The notes: a model not told the origin generated them from the letters alone. A DNA stretch of 28,720 nt from JBBQNJ01 sp038329845 (GCA_038329845.1 JBBQNJ010000066.1:1-28720); one strand, 5' to 3'; counted from the stretch's first letter, positions 15,940-23,771 are shown. Numbers and translations: made by a program.

Positions 15940-16056
15940 GAACTTGAAACCGAGATTTCAGATGCACCGCCAGATCCTGATCCTTGCGGGACCGGGACCG
16001 CGTCAGCAGAGCGTGCGATTGTTGGCGGGCGAAGGATCGGCCACGCCCGACGCGCG

Positions 16057-17067
16057 TCACGCCAGCGCGGTGCCATCGATCGCCTGGACGATCCGCTCGG
16101 CCAGTTCGACGGCGGCCAGACCATCGTCAGCGCTGACTTCGGGCGGTGAGCCGGTCCGCACGGCGCGAACGAAGGATTCCAGTTCGGCTCGCAACGGCTC
16201 GGTGTCGTCGATCTGAAGCTCCTGGATATTAACCAGATCGGTGAAATTTAACTCGCTGAGGTCTTCGATTTCGCCGCGACGAATCCTCGCCACGGCGTCG
16301 CGGATGGCATCAACGTTGCCGCTTCGATGAGCGACGATCCCATAGCGCTTCTGGTAATCGAGCGAGACGTAGGCATCGGGACTGAACACGCGCAGCTTGC
16401 GCTCGGTCTTCAGGGCCAGTCGAGAGGCCGTCATGTTCGCCACGCAGCCGTTCTCGAATGTGATGCGGGCGTTGCAGACATCCTCGACCTCGCCGATCAC
16501 GCTCACGCCCACAGCCTCGACCCGGCTGACGGTGGATCGCGCCAGCTTCAGCACGATGTCGATGTCATGAATCATCATGTCCAACACTACGCCGACGTCG
16601 ATCGAGCGAAACGTCAGCGGGCTGATGCGGACGACCTCCATGAACCGAGGCTGGGCCTCGAGCCGGTCCATCGCCCTCACCGCCGGGTTGAAGCGCTCGA
16701 TATGGCCGACCTGCACCAGCGCGTGATGCTGAATCGCCAGGTCGCGGATATGGCGGGCCTGGGCGGAATTGCTCGCCAGCGGCTTTTCGATCAGGCAGGC
16801 GATCCCGGCCCGTAGAAACGGCTCGGCGACGGCCGGATGATGCACCGTCGGCACGGCAATGGTGACGGCCCGCGTTTTTTGTGTCAGCGCATCAATTCCT
16901 ACCACATCGGTCCCGAACTCCCCGGCGACGGCGGCGGCGATCTCGGGATCGGTGTCGTACACCCCCACGAGTTTCACATCCGGCATCTTCGAATAGGTGC
17001 GGGCGTGGAATCGACCCATGCGTCCACACCCCACCACGGCCACAGGCAGCGAATCAACGAGTGTCAC
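16057..17067 (-). CDS. Gfo/Idh/MocA family NAD(P)-dependent sugar dehydrogenase
   Basis: The 336-residue protein has the family's Rossmann fold (VAVVGCGRMGRFHARTY) and the conserved EKPLA (Lys95). VGHIERFNPAV follows, then the C-terminal catalytic pair in DMMIHDIDIV (Asp163, His167). VGHIERFNPAV with DMMIHDID is characteristic, as I recall, of the branch containing UDP-GlcNAc 3-dehydrogenase (GnnA). That enzyme makes the 3-amino sugar of some lipid A molecules. The assignment to that branch is inferred, and no gnnB or lpx gene is adjacent. The start is GTG 17067, preceded by a G-rich stretch; GTG 17103 would add 12 residues but overlaps the decayed gene upstream. Confidence 0.88.
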   Translation of the reverse strand: MTLVDSLPVAVVGCGRMGRFHARTYSKMPDVKLVGVYDTDPEIAAAVAGEFGTDVVGIDALTQKTRAVTIAVPTVHHPAVAEPFLRAGIACLIEKPLASNSAQARHIRDLAIQHHALVQVGHIERFNPAVRAMDRLEAQPRFMEVVRISPLTFRSIDVGVVLDMMIHDIDIVLKLARSTVSRVEAVGVSVIGEVEDVCNARITFENGCVANMTASRLALKTERKLRVFSPDAYVSLDYQKRYGIVAHRSGNVDAIRDAVARIRRGEIEDLSELNFTDLVNIQELQIDDTEPLRAELESFVRAVRTGSPPEVSADDGLAAVELAERIVQAIDGTALA

Positions 17068-17077
17068 GGCCCCCAAT

Positions 17078-17473
17078 CTACCCCACCCCTCGCCCCGCGT
17101 CACGACAAAAGATGCCCATCGCCCAGGCGCCGCGGCGATATTCGATTCCCAGCGTCACGGCGGCGATGCACGTCACAAAAACCACCCCCAGCATAATTGG
17201 GTAAACCGCCGGGCCGGGGATTTTTCCAGTGACTGCACCGAAGATCAGAAAGGCCATCACCGCCAGCCCGACGACGGCCAGATTCCATGCCAGGTCATGG
17301 CGGGTTTTTGGTCGGGATTTGAGCCATTCGCCCAGGCGCGCCAGCCCGATCCCCGCCAGAAGGCTCCAGCCGGGCAGGGAGGGCAGCAGATAGTGATGGT
17401 GCTTGCGGGCGGGGATCGAAATCAGCACGAGGGGGTGCCGGCAAACAGCTCCAATCCGGCTCGGCCAAAGACC
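17078..17473 (-). pseudogene. Fragment of a GT-C (ArnT/PMT-like) membrane glycosyltransferase
   Basis: The minus-strand frame reads LISIPARKHHHYLLPSLPGWSLLAGIGL, a signature of the C-terminal half of ArnT/dolichyl-phosphate-mannose-type transferases. Two further hydrophobic segments follow (LAVVGLAVMAFLIFG, YPIMLGVVFVTCIAAVTLGI). Only about 130 residues are open, against 450-600 for the family. The catalytic N-terminal part is absent: similarity fades near 17428 and a TGA lies at 17474-17476. It ends just before the dehydrogenase start. I read it as a decayed remnant, not a functional small protein. Confidence 0.65.
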
Positions 17474-17532
17474 TCACCGTGCGGATCACCGGCCTCGAGG
17501 CCGGGACTTGGCCTCGCCGCGTGATCGTGTGA
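17434..17532 (+). pseudogene. Possible 3' end of a lost gene
   Basis: One plus-strand frame reads GAGKQLQSGSAKDLTVRITG then LEAGTWPRRVIV and stops. This has a normal protein look, like the last strand pair of a beta-domain, but there is no start codon or upstream body. It begins where the oppositely oriented GT-C fragment loses similarity, which suggests a rearrangement junction. Weak evidence only. Confidence 0.3.
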
Positions 17533-17647
17533 AGCGCGGATACGCGACGATTTTCGGCTTTTCGGGTGGGTGGAGGCCTAACTGGCCCCGTCCCGTCCTT
17601 GTCCCATGGGGCGACACTTCCGGTACCGACGGACAGGAGCAGTTGTC

Positions 17648-17911
17648 ATGCGAAGCAAATTAAAAGCGTTTACCCTCGTCGAATTGCTGGTAGTGATCGG
17701 CATCATCGCCATCCTTATCAGCTTGCTACTGCCCGCGGTGCAACGCGTGCGCCGGCAGGCGAACACCGCCTTGTGTCTGTCGAACCTCCGGCAGGTGGGT
17801 CAGATCGTCTTCCTGTATGTCGCAGACAATCGTGGACGGTTGCCTTATGCCTATATCGCCCTCCCGGACGGGACACGCCAAGGTGCCCACTTCGCGCTGC
17901 GAGATTTGTGA
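17648..17911 (+). pseudogene. Truncated prepilin-type (type II pseudopilin-like) protein
   Basis: The 87-residue product begins MRSKLKAFTLVELLVVIGII, a class III prepilin signal for cleavage before the Phe and N-methylation, followed by AILISLLLPAVQRVRRQANTALCLSNLRQVGQIVFLYVADNRGRLPYAYI. This is the start of the large planctomycete family of prepilin-like, often DUF1559-related, proteins. Those run to 200-350 residues, so two thirds are missing here. AGGAG precedes the ATG at good spacing, so a short product could still be made. A TGA ends the frame at 17911. None of the family's downstream conserved residues can be found in the three following frames. Confidence 0.7.
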
Positions 17912-18067
17912 ATGCCTATTCAACGTTCTGAACGGATCCTGTTTCTGGCCGGTATTATCGGCGGTTTGCTTTGTTTCTCGCTATTAAGCCGCGACGCCCC
18001 AGGCCAGAGGGTCACTGAGCTGCTCTCCAGGTGCTGGGCCTGTTTCAGGCCGACGAACCCAACTTAA
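17912..18067 (+). CDS. Small hydrophobic ORF directly after the prepilin stop
   Basis: A 51-residue frame starts at an ATG immediately after the prepilin TGA, in the same frame. It contains one hydrophobic segment (ILFLAGIIGGLLCFSLLS) and two Cys. It could be a small membrane protein translated by coupling, or residual coding sequence after a nonsense change. I recognise no family. A further open frame overlaps its stop (TAATG) and runs antisense into bioF, which I do not consider coding past 18230. Confidence 0.3.
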   Translation: MPIQRSERILFLAGIIGGLLCFSLLSRDAPGQRVTELLSRCWACFRPTNPT

Positions 18068-18230
18068 TGGCACCCAGTTCTGGGGGAGCACTTCTGGCGG
18101 CGAGAAACGAATGGGATTCGGCCATCGGAAAGGTGAAGGAGAAGCGCGACTTGCCCGACGCCGAAGCATCCGATCGGATCAGGAAACAGCCGGCACAAAT
18201 GAGACCAAGACTTGACAAAATCGCTCCTGA

Positions 18231-19397
18231 TCAGGGGCGAAGAACGGTAATCAGGAGGTCGATCTGGGGATCGGTGTGGGCGCAGGTGACGGTCAGACGC
18301 AGGCGGCTGGCGTTGAGGGGAACGGTGGGGGGGCGCACCGCGAGGCAGAACACACCGGCGGCGCGGAGGCCGCGGGCGCGGGCGAGGGCATCGGAGGCTC
18401 GCCCGACAATCAGCGGGAGGATCGGACTGTCGGGATGGCCCCGGATGTCGCCGATCGCCATGCGGACGCGGCGGGCGATGGCGCGGACGCGGGCTTGTCG
18501 CCACGGCTCATCGCGCATGACATCGATCGCCGCCCGGACCGCCGCCGCTTGGGCCGCCGGAACGCTGGTCGAGTAGATGTAGGCTCGCCCGACGTTGATC
18601 ATCGCCTCGCCGAAGACCCGCCGGCAGCACACCGCGCCGCCGAGTCCTCCCATCGCTTTCGAGCAGGTGACGATCGACACGTCCACCGCGTCGGACAAAC
18701 CGATTTCCGCGGCGAATCCCGTGCCGTCGGGTCCGAAGACGCCGCCGCCGTGCGCTTCATCGACCAGCAGTTGAAAATCGAACCGGCGTTTCAGGTCGCT
18801 TAAGCCTCGCAGATCGGCGACGTCGCCATCCATGGAAAAGACCGATTCGGTCACGACGACCTGGAGCTGCCCCGGCGTCGCCTTGGTCAGCAGCCGTTCG
18901 AGCTTCCCGAGGTCATTATGGGGAAAAACGCGAAACGCCGCGCCGGTGGTCCGAACCGCGTCGATCAAGGACGCATGGACGAGCTTGTCCATTAAAAAGC
19001 GAGTTCCCTTGCCCCCGTCCCAATCGCCGACCGCGGCGTACGTCTGGATCGCCGCGACGTTCGCCTGGTAGCCGCTAGCCGTCAGAATCGCCGACTCGGT
19101 GCTTTTCCAGTGCGCCAAGGCGCGCTCGGCGTCGAGATGTTCGCGGGTGTATCCGCCAATCAGCCCCGATCCGCCCGAGCCGAATCCGGCCTCGGCCGCG
19201 CCCCGGCGAACAGCTTCGATCACCTTGGGGTGATGGGACAGTCCAAGATAGTCGTTGGAAGCGAAGTTGATCAGTGGCTGTCCATCGACGCGGATGCGGG
19301 CGGCATCGATGGGGTCCACGACAATTCGCTGGCGAAGCTGGCGCGTCTGATCGAGCCGTTCAAGTCCCGCGGATAGTCGCCGCTCGAACGGCGACAC
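18231..19397 (-). CDS. bioF: 8-amino-7-oxononanoate synthase-like PLP enzyme
   Basis: BioF condenses pimeloyl-ACP/CoA with alanine in biotin synthesis, using PLP. The 388-residue protein shows the alpha-oxoamine synthase pattern: NFASNDYLGLSHHP, GSGGSGLIGGYTREHLDAER, ESVFSMDGDVADL, and LLVDEAHGGGVFG (the PLP-binding Asp and His). The Schiff-base Lys247 lies in VTCSKAMGGLGGAV. The order HxxLE/DxER with GGxGG favours AONS over glycine C-acetyltransferase, but no other bio gene is nearby, so another acyl-CoA substrate is possible. The start is GTG 19397, which abuts the HU stop codon with no gap; translation is probably coupled. Confidence 0.82.
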   Translation of the reverse strand: MSPFERRLSAGLERLDQTRQLRQRIVVDPIDAARIRVDGQPLINFASNDYLGLSHHPKVIEAVRRGAAEAGFGSGGSGLIGGYTREHLDAERALAHWKSTESAILTASGYQANVAAIQTYAAVGDWDGGKGTRFLMDKLVHASLIDAVRTTGAAFRVFPHNDLGKLERLLTKATPGQLQVVVTESVFSMDGDVADLRGLSDLKRRFDFQLLVDEAHGGGVFGPDGTGFAAEIGLSDAVDVSIVTCSKAMGGLGGAVCCRRVFGEAMINVGRAYIYSTSVPAAQAAAVRAAIDVMRDEPWRQARVRAIARRVRMAIGDIRGHPDSPILPLIVGRASDALARARGLRAAGVFCLAVRPPTVPLNASRLRLTVTCAHTDPQIDLLITVLRP

Positions 19398-19910
19398 TCA
19401 GTCCTCTTTCCCGCGAGAACGGCGGGGCTTGGCCGGTCTGGGCGTCGCGGCTTGCGGCTCTGCCGGCCGGTGAACTTGCTGGCCTGCGCCGTCGTCGCCA
19501 TCTTCGCTCTCGAATGTCGAAGTCTCATCATCCTCAGCCTCGAGCGTCGATTTCTCCTCGTCCCCGGCCGCAGACATCGAGTCTTGATCGTTCTCGGCCG
19601 GTTCCGATTCATCGATTTCCGTCGGGTCGGCCCCAAGCTGCTGTTTCATCAGACGACCGACCTTGAACTTGACCGATCGCTTCTCGGGGACCTGAACCGG
19701 CTCGAGCGTCTTGGGGTTCTGCGCCTTTCGCGCCCGGCGATGCTTGGTCTCAAAGACCCCGAAGTCGCGGAACTCAAGCCGGTTGTCCTTGCCCAACTCG
19801 ACGATCACCTCGTTGAGGAACTGCTGAATGATCTCCTTTACGAGCAGCCGGCGCTGGTTAGTGCGTCCGGCGATGCGGTCGATTAGTTGCTTCTTGGTAA
19901 TGGTGGCCAT
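19398..19910 (-). CDS. HU/IHF-family DNA-binding protein with charged C-terminal tail
   Basis: Residues 1-92 are a standard HU/IHF fold: MATITKKQLIDRIAGRTNQ, VKEIIQQFLNEVIVELGKDNRLEFRDFGVFE, then the beta-arm region with KNPKT-like AQNPKTLEPVQVPEK and RSVKFKVGRLMKQQL. Residues 95-155 are a very acidic, Ser/Thr/Asp/Glu-rich tail, and the end (PRPAKPRRSRGKED) is basic and Pro-rich. The protein should bend or coat DNA in the nucleoid; the tail may regulate binding or contact partners. ATG 19910 has GAGGA upstream and begins at the family's usual start. The frame extends to 20027 without similarity. It precedes bioF with no gap. Confidence 0.9.
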   Translation of the reverse strand: MATITKKQLIDRIAGRTNQRRLLVKEIIQQFLNEVIVELGKDNRLEFRDFGVFETKHRRARKAQNPKTLEPVQVPEKRSVKFKVGRLMKQQLGADPTEIDESEPAENDQDSMSAAGDEEKSTLEAEDDETSTFESEDGDDGAGQQVHRPAEPQAATPRPAKPRRSRGKED

Positions 19911-19957
19911 GACGAGTCCTCGGAAAGGGCGCAAACGACGTTGCGAAACGGACTTAA

Positions 19958-19988
19958 ATAATATGCATTCGGACGCCACAAAATGCAA
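19958..19988 (-). promoter_or_regulatory. Possible promoter of the HU-bioF pair
   Basis: On the minus strand TTGCAT (19988-19983) and TATTAT (19963-19958) are 19 bp apart. TGCA immediately precedes the -10, in a locally AT-rich patch about 50 bp upstream of the HU start. The -10 is good; the -35 and spacing are weak. Confidence 0.35.
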
Positions 19989-20087
19989 GTGAAAAGGATG
20001 GACTTCACCTGGCACCAGGAAGATCAATTCTCAAGTCAACTCCCGATGCTCCGATTGCGGTGCCCGTTGACTCCCGGATCGCAACGG

Positions 20088-20648
20088 CTACTTCAACGCC
20101 GCCAGCGCCTTAAGCGGCATTTCTTCGGCGGCCTTTTTTAGTTTGTCCGCCGTGAGCCGGCGGGTGGTGATGTTCACGATGAACCGGCTGGCGACGAAGA
20201 CGTGAATCTCCCCGCTCTGGCCGTCGTTGGTGAACTTTTCATATGCCGGGAACCCGCCGATCTTCGTGGTTCGCTCATACCCCTCATCGCTCTCCTTGTC
20301 GATGTCGAGCTGCGACCAAAACGCCATTCCCTGGGCGAATCCTTCGATCGCGCCGTAGTCCATGATCTCGGTTTTCACACTGGGCGAGTCATCGGTCTCG
20401 TCGGCCTGGGCATAGCTCGCCCGTGCGATCGAGACGCTGATCGCCCCCATCTGGTTGCGCTCCCCGTTCAATGACTTGCGACTGAGATCCAGAATCTTTT
20501 CCGGCATCAGCTCCTTGAGCTTGCGAAAATCAACCGCCTTCTTCTTCTCGCCCTGCGTCGCGGCCGGATCGTCGGCCCGCAGCGCCGCGGGAAGTTGCAC
20601 CCATGCCAATCCCATCGCCACGAGCAATGTCCATCTCCATGATTTCAT
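20088..20648 (-). CDS. Secreted protein of unknown function
   Basis: The 186-residue product has a clear signal peptide (MKSWRWTLLVAMGLAWVQLPAALRA, cleavage likely at ALRA-DD). A Lys/Glu-rich segment follows, then a mixed alpha/beta body containing FAQGMAFWSQLDIDKESDEGYERTTKIGG, FPAYEKF and VFVASRFIVNITTR. The end is a helix, LKKAAEEMPLKALAAL. FPAYEKF with a following beta-hairpin resembles periplasmic domains that assess a small ligand or protein, but I do not recognise a family. GGAG lies eight bases upstream of ATG 20648. No Cys after the signal peptide, so it is soluble in the periplasm rather than a lipoprotein. Confidence 0.75.
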   Translation of the reverse strand: MKSWRWTLLVAMGLAWVQLPAALRADDPAATQGEKKKAVDFRKLKELMPEKILDLSRKSLNGERNQMGAISVSIARASYAQADETDDSPSVKTEIMDYGAIEGFAQGMAFWSQLDIDKESDEGYERTTKIGGFPAYEKFTNDGQSGEIHVFVASRFIVNITTRRLTADKLKKAAEEMPLKALAALK

Positions 20649-20707
20649 TCCGCGCTCCGTATAAAAGTACGAGGTAGACCCTTACTCTAATTCGCCGATC
20701 CCCGGCG

Positions 20708-21106
20708 TCAATCCGGCTCTTCGCCCGGACGCCGGCGCGGCCGCAGACGCTCTTCGACCGCGGCATGCTTGGAATCGACGACCGTGTCGCCGCGGAGCGT
20801 GCGCACCTTTCCCAGCACGCGGGCGACGCCGTCGATATACAATCGCCCCCCGTCGTTGGTCGCATTTCCGCCGAGAATCCCGGAATGAATCACCTTGGCG
20901 CCGCGGTGAACCGTCAGGTTGCCGGTGATATTGCCGTACACATGGCAGCGCCCGCCGTATTCGACCACGAGGTGTCCGTAGATCGCGCCGCGGACATAGA
21001 GCTTGCCCCCCTGGATGACCGTGACGTTGCCCCCGACCGATCCCCACAGGGTGAACGGCTCGTAGACCACCACGTCCCCGCCGATTTGTCCGCGTTCTTC
21101 GCGCAT
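20708..21106 (-). CDS. Bactofilin-like beta-helical repeat protein
   Basis: The 132-residue protein consists of short repeats typical of a right-handed beta-helix: IGGDVVVYEPFTLWGSVGGNVTVIQGGKLYVRG, AIYGHLVVEYGGRCHVYGNI, TGNLTVHRGAKVIHSGILGG. The G-x-V/L-x-V pattern every 16-20 residues is that of bactofilins, which polymerise into cytoskeletal scaffolds. The C-terminus is an Arg-rich tail (EERLRPRRRPGEEPD). It lacks the usual N-terminal disordered region, and the core is only about 90 residues, slightly short. It could instead be a cytoplasmic beta-helix with another role. The ribosome site upstream of ATG 21106 is weak. Confidence 0.6.
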   Translation of the reverse strand: MREERGQIGGDVVVYEPFTLWGSVGGNVTVIQGGKLYVRGAIYGHLVVEYGGRCHVYGNITGNLTVHRGAKVIHSGILGGNATNDGGRLYIDGVARVLGKVRTLRGDTVVDSKHAAVEERLRPRRRPGEEPD

Positions 21107-21217
21107 CGCTGATGCAAGCCTATACCGCTGGGCGAGGCAAATGATGGCGCTCGGCCGATGCCGCGCCGCGATCGCGGTGAAACGACGGGCGGAGAATCAG
21201 CCCAAGCCCCGGCGCGC

Positions 21218-21904
21218 TCATTCGGCCGGTGCCTCGACGGGTTCAGGCTCGGCCTCGCCCAAAGCCAGGCGAACCCCGCGGCTGCTCTTGGACTGGATCA
21301 GCAGCAGCAGGATGATCGCCACCAGCGGGAAACCGACAAACCGCGCCCAGCGGATCACCTGTACGTTCAGGTCCATCGAATCGAAATGGGCCTTGATCAG
21401 CTCCGGCCAAGTGTACATAACCCCGGGCAGCCAGAAGTCGGCCCCGCCGGTGTCGAAAAACGTCAGGAATCCCTGCCATGGGAAAACCAGCACGGCCAGG
21501 ACGATGCACCAGACGAACGCCGAGGTGACGCGAGAGACCCCGATTAGGCGACCGATCAGCATGATGTTGACGATCAGCAGCAGCACCATCGCCAGCACGA
21601 ACGTCGAAGCGACGGTGAGGAAGACGCTGGCGCTGATCAGGTCCTCGAGGATAAGCTGTCCGAAGGTGGGCGCGACGCTGACCCGGACGGCGGGCGCTGT
21701 GGTCGCCACGTCGGCGGCGGCCGGCGAGGCCAGCGGCGTGACCACGGTGGGTCCGCGAATCACGTCGTACTTGACGAGAAAAAACAGCGTCAACTGTCCG
21801 AGAAGAAAAATCAGCAGCAACAGAAACAGCCAGTTCTTCGCCCGACGGGCAATCGACATGGCGTCGGCATAATCGGCGGCGGTGGCGATGGGTGAGGGGG
21901 TCAT
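21218..21904 (-). CDS. Integral membrane protein of unknown function
   Basis: The 228-residue product has a short N-terminal cytoplasmic part and a membrane helix at about 24-46 (NWLFLLLLIFLLGQLTLFFLV). A periplasmic Ala/Pro/Thr loop of about 40 residues follows, then further helices near 88-115, 128-150 and 190-208. The C-terminal tail is acidic and Pro-rich (GEAEPEPVEAPAE). A family is not recognisable. GGAG lies 11 bases before ATG 21904. It is separated by 111 bp from the bactofilin-like gene, so co-transcription is possible. Confidence 0.75.
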   Translation of the reverse strand: MTPSPIATAADYADAMSIARRAKNWLFLLLLIFLLGQLTLFFLVKYDVIRGPTVVTPLASPAAADVATTAPAVRVSVAPTFGQLILEDLISASVFLTVASTFVLAMVLLLIVNIMLIGRLIGVSRVTSAFVWCIVLAVLVFPWQGFLTFFDTGGADFWLPGVMYTWPELIKAHFDSMDLNVQVIRWARFVGFPLVAIILLLLIQSKSSRGVRLALGEAEPEPVEAPAE

Positions 21905-22104
21905 GGGGTGGAGTCTCCTTCCCGCAATGAGGGTTCGCGACAGACCTTGTGTTACTCAAACCACGGCGGCTTGGCAACTTCCCGTCGCGGCGGGTGATAG
22001 CGAAAAAGATCATCCGCGGCGATGGCCGATCGTTCGCCCCAGGCCAGTTCCCGATCTTTGCCGCGCCTCCGGGGCGTGCGTGGTTCATCGCCCTGCGCAT
22101 CGGG

Positions 22105-22133
22105 TTGAGAGGGCGGGGCGATCGCCCTATAGT
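22105..22133 (+). promoter_or_regulatory. Near-consensus promoter of tRNA-Lys
   Basis: TTGAGA (22105-22110) and TATAGT (22128-22133) are exactly 17 bp apart, and each matches five of six consensus bases. The tRNA starts 27 bp after the -10, with a GC-rich discriminator as expected for stable-RNA promoters. Confidence 0.75.
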
Positions 22134-22159
22134 AGCGGTCCCGGAAAATCGTCTCCGGC

Positions 22160-22232
22160 GAGCGCGTAGCTCAGTTGGTAGAGCATGTGACTTTTAATCA
22201 CAGGGTCCTGGGTTCGAGTCCCAGCGCGCTCA
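22160..22232 (+). tRNA. tRNA-Lys (anticodon TTT)
   Basis: A 73-nt cloverleaf can be drawn. The acceptor stem is GAGCGCG with CGCGCTC, and the D arm is GCTCAGTTGGTAGAGC. The anticodon stem is TGTGA/TCACA with loop CTTTTAA (anticodon TTT, Lys), followed by the variable loop GGGTC. The T arm is CTGGGTTCGAGTCCCAG, and the discriminator is A. CCA is not encoded and must be added after transcription. No integrase or attachment-site duplication is seen next to it. Confidence 0.97.
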
Positions 22233-22260
22233 TGGGTTTTTTCACCCATGCGGGAGTGGA

Positions 22261-22575
22261 ATGTCAATGGATCGTCAGCAGCAAAGCACGCATCTCAAGG
22301 CCGTTTGCACCGAACTGGGCCTCGATCCCGCCACCGCCGCGGCGCTTGTCGAGCGACTGCTCGGCGCGGACTCGTTTGACGCCGATCGCGCCGCGTTGAT
22401 CGCCGACCGCGCCGCGTTGATCGCCGAGCGCGATCGGCTCTCCAGGCAGCTCACCGAGATTCACCAGTTGCTTCTCACCTACGTTCCCGGCGACAAAAGC
22501 CCCGTCCATGCCTTGCGAAACATCCTGAACGAGTTGGTGCTGCTTCGCGCCGGGCTGCCCGACGAGACGCCTTGA
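22261..22575 (+). CDS. Small coiled-coil protein with tandem heptad duplication
   Basis: The 104-residue protein is mostly helical. The centre repeats the heptad DRAALIA twice in direct DNA copies of 21 bp (22384-22404 and 22405-22425, one base different), then ERDRLSRQLTEIHQLL. This is a short coiled coil that appears to have grown by duplication. Before it is a helical CTELGLDPATAAALVERLLG segment, and after it LLTYVPGDKSPVHALRNILNELVLLRAGL. No family recognised; a dimerising adaptor or regulator is a guess. Two in-frame ATGs (22261 and 22267) follow GGGAG; I took the first. The gene starts 28 bp after the tRNA and may share its transcript. Confidence 0.65.
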   Translation: MSMDRQQQSTHLKAVCTELGLDPATAAALVERLLGADSFDADRAALIADRAALIAERDRLSRQLTEIHQLLLTYVPGDKSPVHALRNILNELVLLRAGLPDETP

Positions 22576-22619
22576 GCCGCGCTTGATCGACACCCATCAA
22601 GGGGCATAATCGGCCGGAC

Positions 22620-23651
22620 ATGAAACGTCCGGCCGTCTTCTTTGACCGAGACAACACCCTGATCGCCTCCGATGGATACCTCGGCGATCCCGACGCCGTC
22701 GTTCTGATTGCCGGCGCCGCGAGGCTGGTTTCGGCGGTTCGCCAGTTCGGCTTCGCCACCGTGGTGGTCTCGAACCAGTCCGGCGTCGCCCGCGGAATGT
22801 TCGACGAGCAGGCGGTGCGGTCGGTCAATCGCCGCGTGGACGAACTGCTGGCCCAGGACGACCCCGGCGCGATCATCGACCGTCACGAGTATTGTCCGGA
22901 TCATCCCGAGGCATCGGTCGAGGCTTATCGGCGGGATTCGGATCGCCGAAAGCCTGGCGCGGGGATGTTGTTCTCGGCCGCCGAGGCGCTGTCGCTGGAT
23001 TTGCCTCGATCCTGGCTGCTTGGCGATGCCCCGCGCGATATCGCCGCCGGGCGCGCCGCGGGGTGCCGAACGATCTTGTTCGCCGATCCAGCCCTGCCCG
23101 CCAGCCCCGACGCCCAGGCCACCGGCCCGGCGCCCGATTTTGTTGTCTCGAGTCTAGCGCAGGCCCTGGACGTGATCGCCGCTAATTTGCAAGAGGCGAG
23201 CGTCGCGCCGGCCGCCGACTCGGCGGGCGATGCGACCGCCGCGGCTGACCCGGAGCATTCCATGGATGATTTGCCTGTCGATTCGCAGTTGGAAACCGCC
23301 GAACAGATTCTCGCCGAGCTGCGTCGACAGTCGCAGTGGCTCGAGCAGCGCAGCAGCGCTGAATCGCGGCGGGAAGAGCCAGCGGCGCAAACGCAGTCGT
23401 CGTTGCGAAAGATCGAATCGCTGCTGAGCGAACTGGTATCGAACGCCCGCCGGCCCGCGCATTCACCCCATCATGGCGACTTTTCCGTCAGCAAGCTGTT
23501 GGCCGGAATCGTGCAGATCCTGACACTGGCGGCGTTGTTCTTCGCCTACCTGAGCCACCCTGACGCGACGAAAGTGCAGACAACGCTGTTGGTGGCTCTG
23601 TCCTTGCAAACCCTGACGATCGCCCTGTTGATCATGGGCCGCCAGCGATGA
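22620..23651 (+). CDS. HAD phosphatase (GmhB/HisB-N-like) fused to coiled coil and membrane anchor
   Basis: Residues 1-160 are a HAD phosphatase of the GmhB/histidinol-phosphatase type. Asp9 and Asp11 are in FFDRDNTL, Ser51 and Asn52 in VVSNQSG, Lys111 in DRRKPGAGM, and Asp136/Asp140 in LLGDAPRDIAAG, so all four HAD motifs are intact. The zinc loop of the group (C-x-H...C-x-C) is degenerate: Cys92 is present, but YCPDHPE is followed by RRDSDRRKP with no Cys pair. Residues 185-285 are Ala/Asp-rich and coiled-coil-like (TAEQILAELRRQSQWLEQ). Two membrane helices (293-311, 320-339) end the protein. GmhB normally makes heptose for LPS; that substrate is possible but unproven. ATG 22620 opens directly on the HAD strand. 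Confidence 0.8.
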   Translation: MKRPAVFFDRDNTLIASDGYLGDPDAVVLIAGAARLVSAVRQFGFATVVVSNQSGVARGMFDEQAVRSVNRRVDELLAQDDPGAIIDRHEYCPDHPEASVEAYRRDSDRRKPGAGMLFSAAEALSLDLPRSWLLGDAPRDIAAGRAAGCRTILFADPALPASPDAQATGPAPDFVVSSLAQALDVIAANLQEASVAPAADSAGDATAAADPEHSMDDLPVDSQLETAEQILAELRRQSQWLEQRSSAESRREEPAAQTQSSLRKIESLLSELVSNARRPAHSPHHGDFSVSKLLAGIVQILTLAALFFAYLSHPDATKVQTTLLVALSLQTLTIALLIMGRQR

Positions 23652-23677
23652 CATGGCCGACTTTCGCTGCGCGCCTC

Positions 23678-23771
23678 GATCCTGTTGATCCTGCCCATTC
23701 GATTCATCGCGGAACGAACAGACCGCCGATCGACGCCGGTGAACGCCGATCAAAAAAGGATTGACAGGATC
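23678..23771. repeat. Imperfect inverted repeat in the 370-bp gap after the HAD gene
   Basis: GATCCTGTTGATCCT (23678-23692) and AGGATTGACAGGATC (23757-23771) are complementary at 13 of 15 positions, 64 bp apart. The rest of 23652-24021 has no supported gene. It also has GCGCGCCTCGATC-like sequence near both 23669 and 23794. The repeat may be a REP-like element or part of a transcript end between the convergent genes. Confidence 0.5.

Noticed and set aside
22160..22232. tRNA as an integration site for a mobile element
   Set aside because: No integrase and no duplicated tRNA 3' end are visible downstream in the window.
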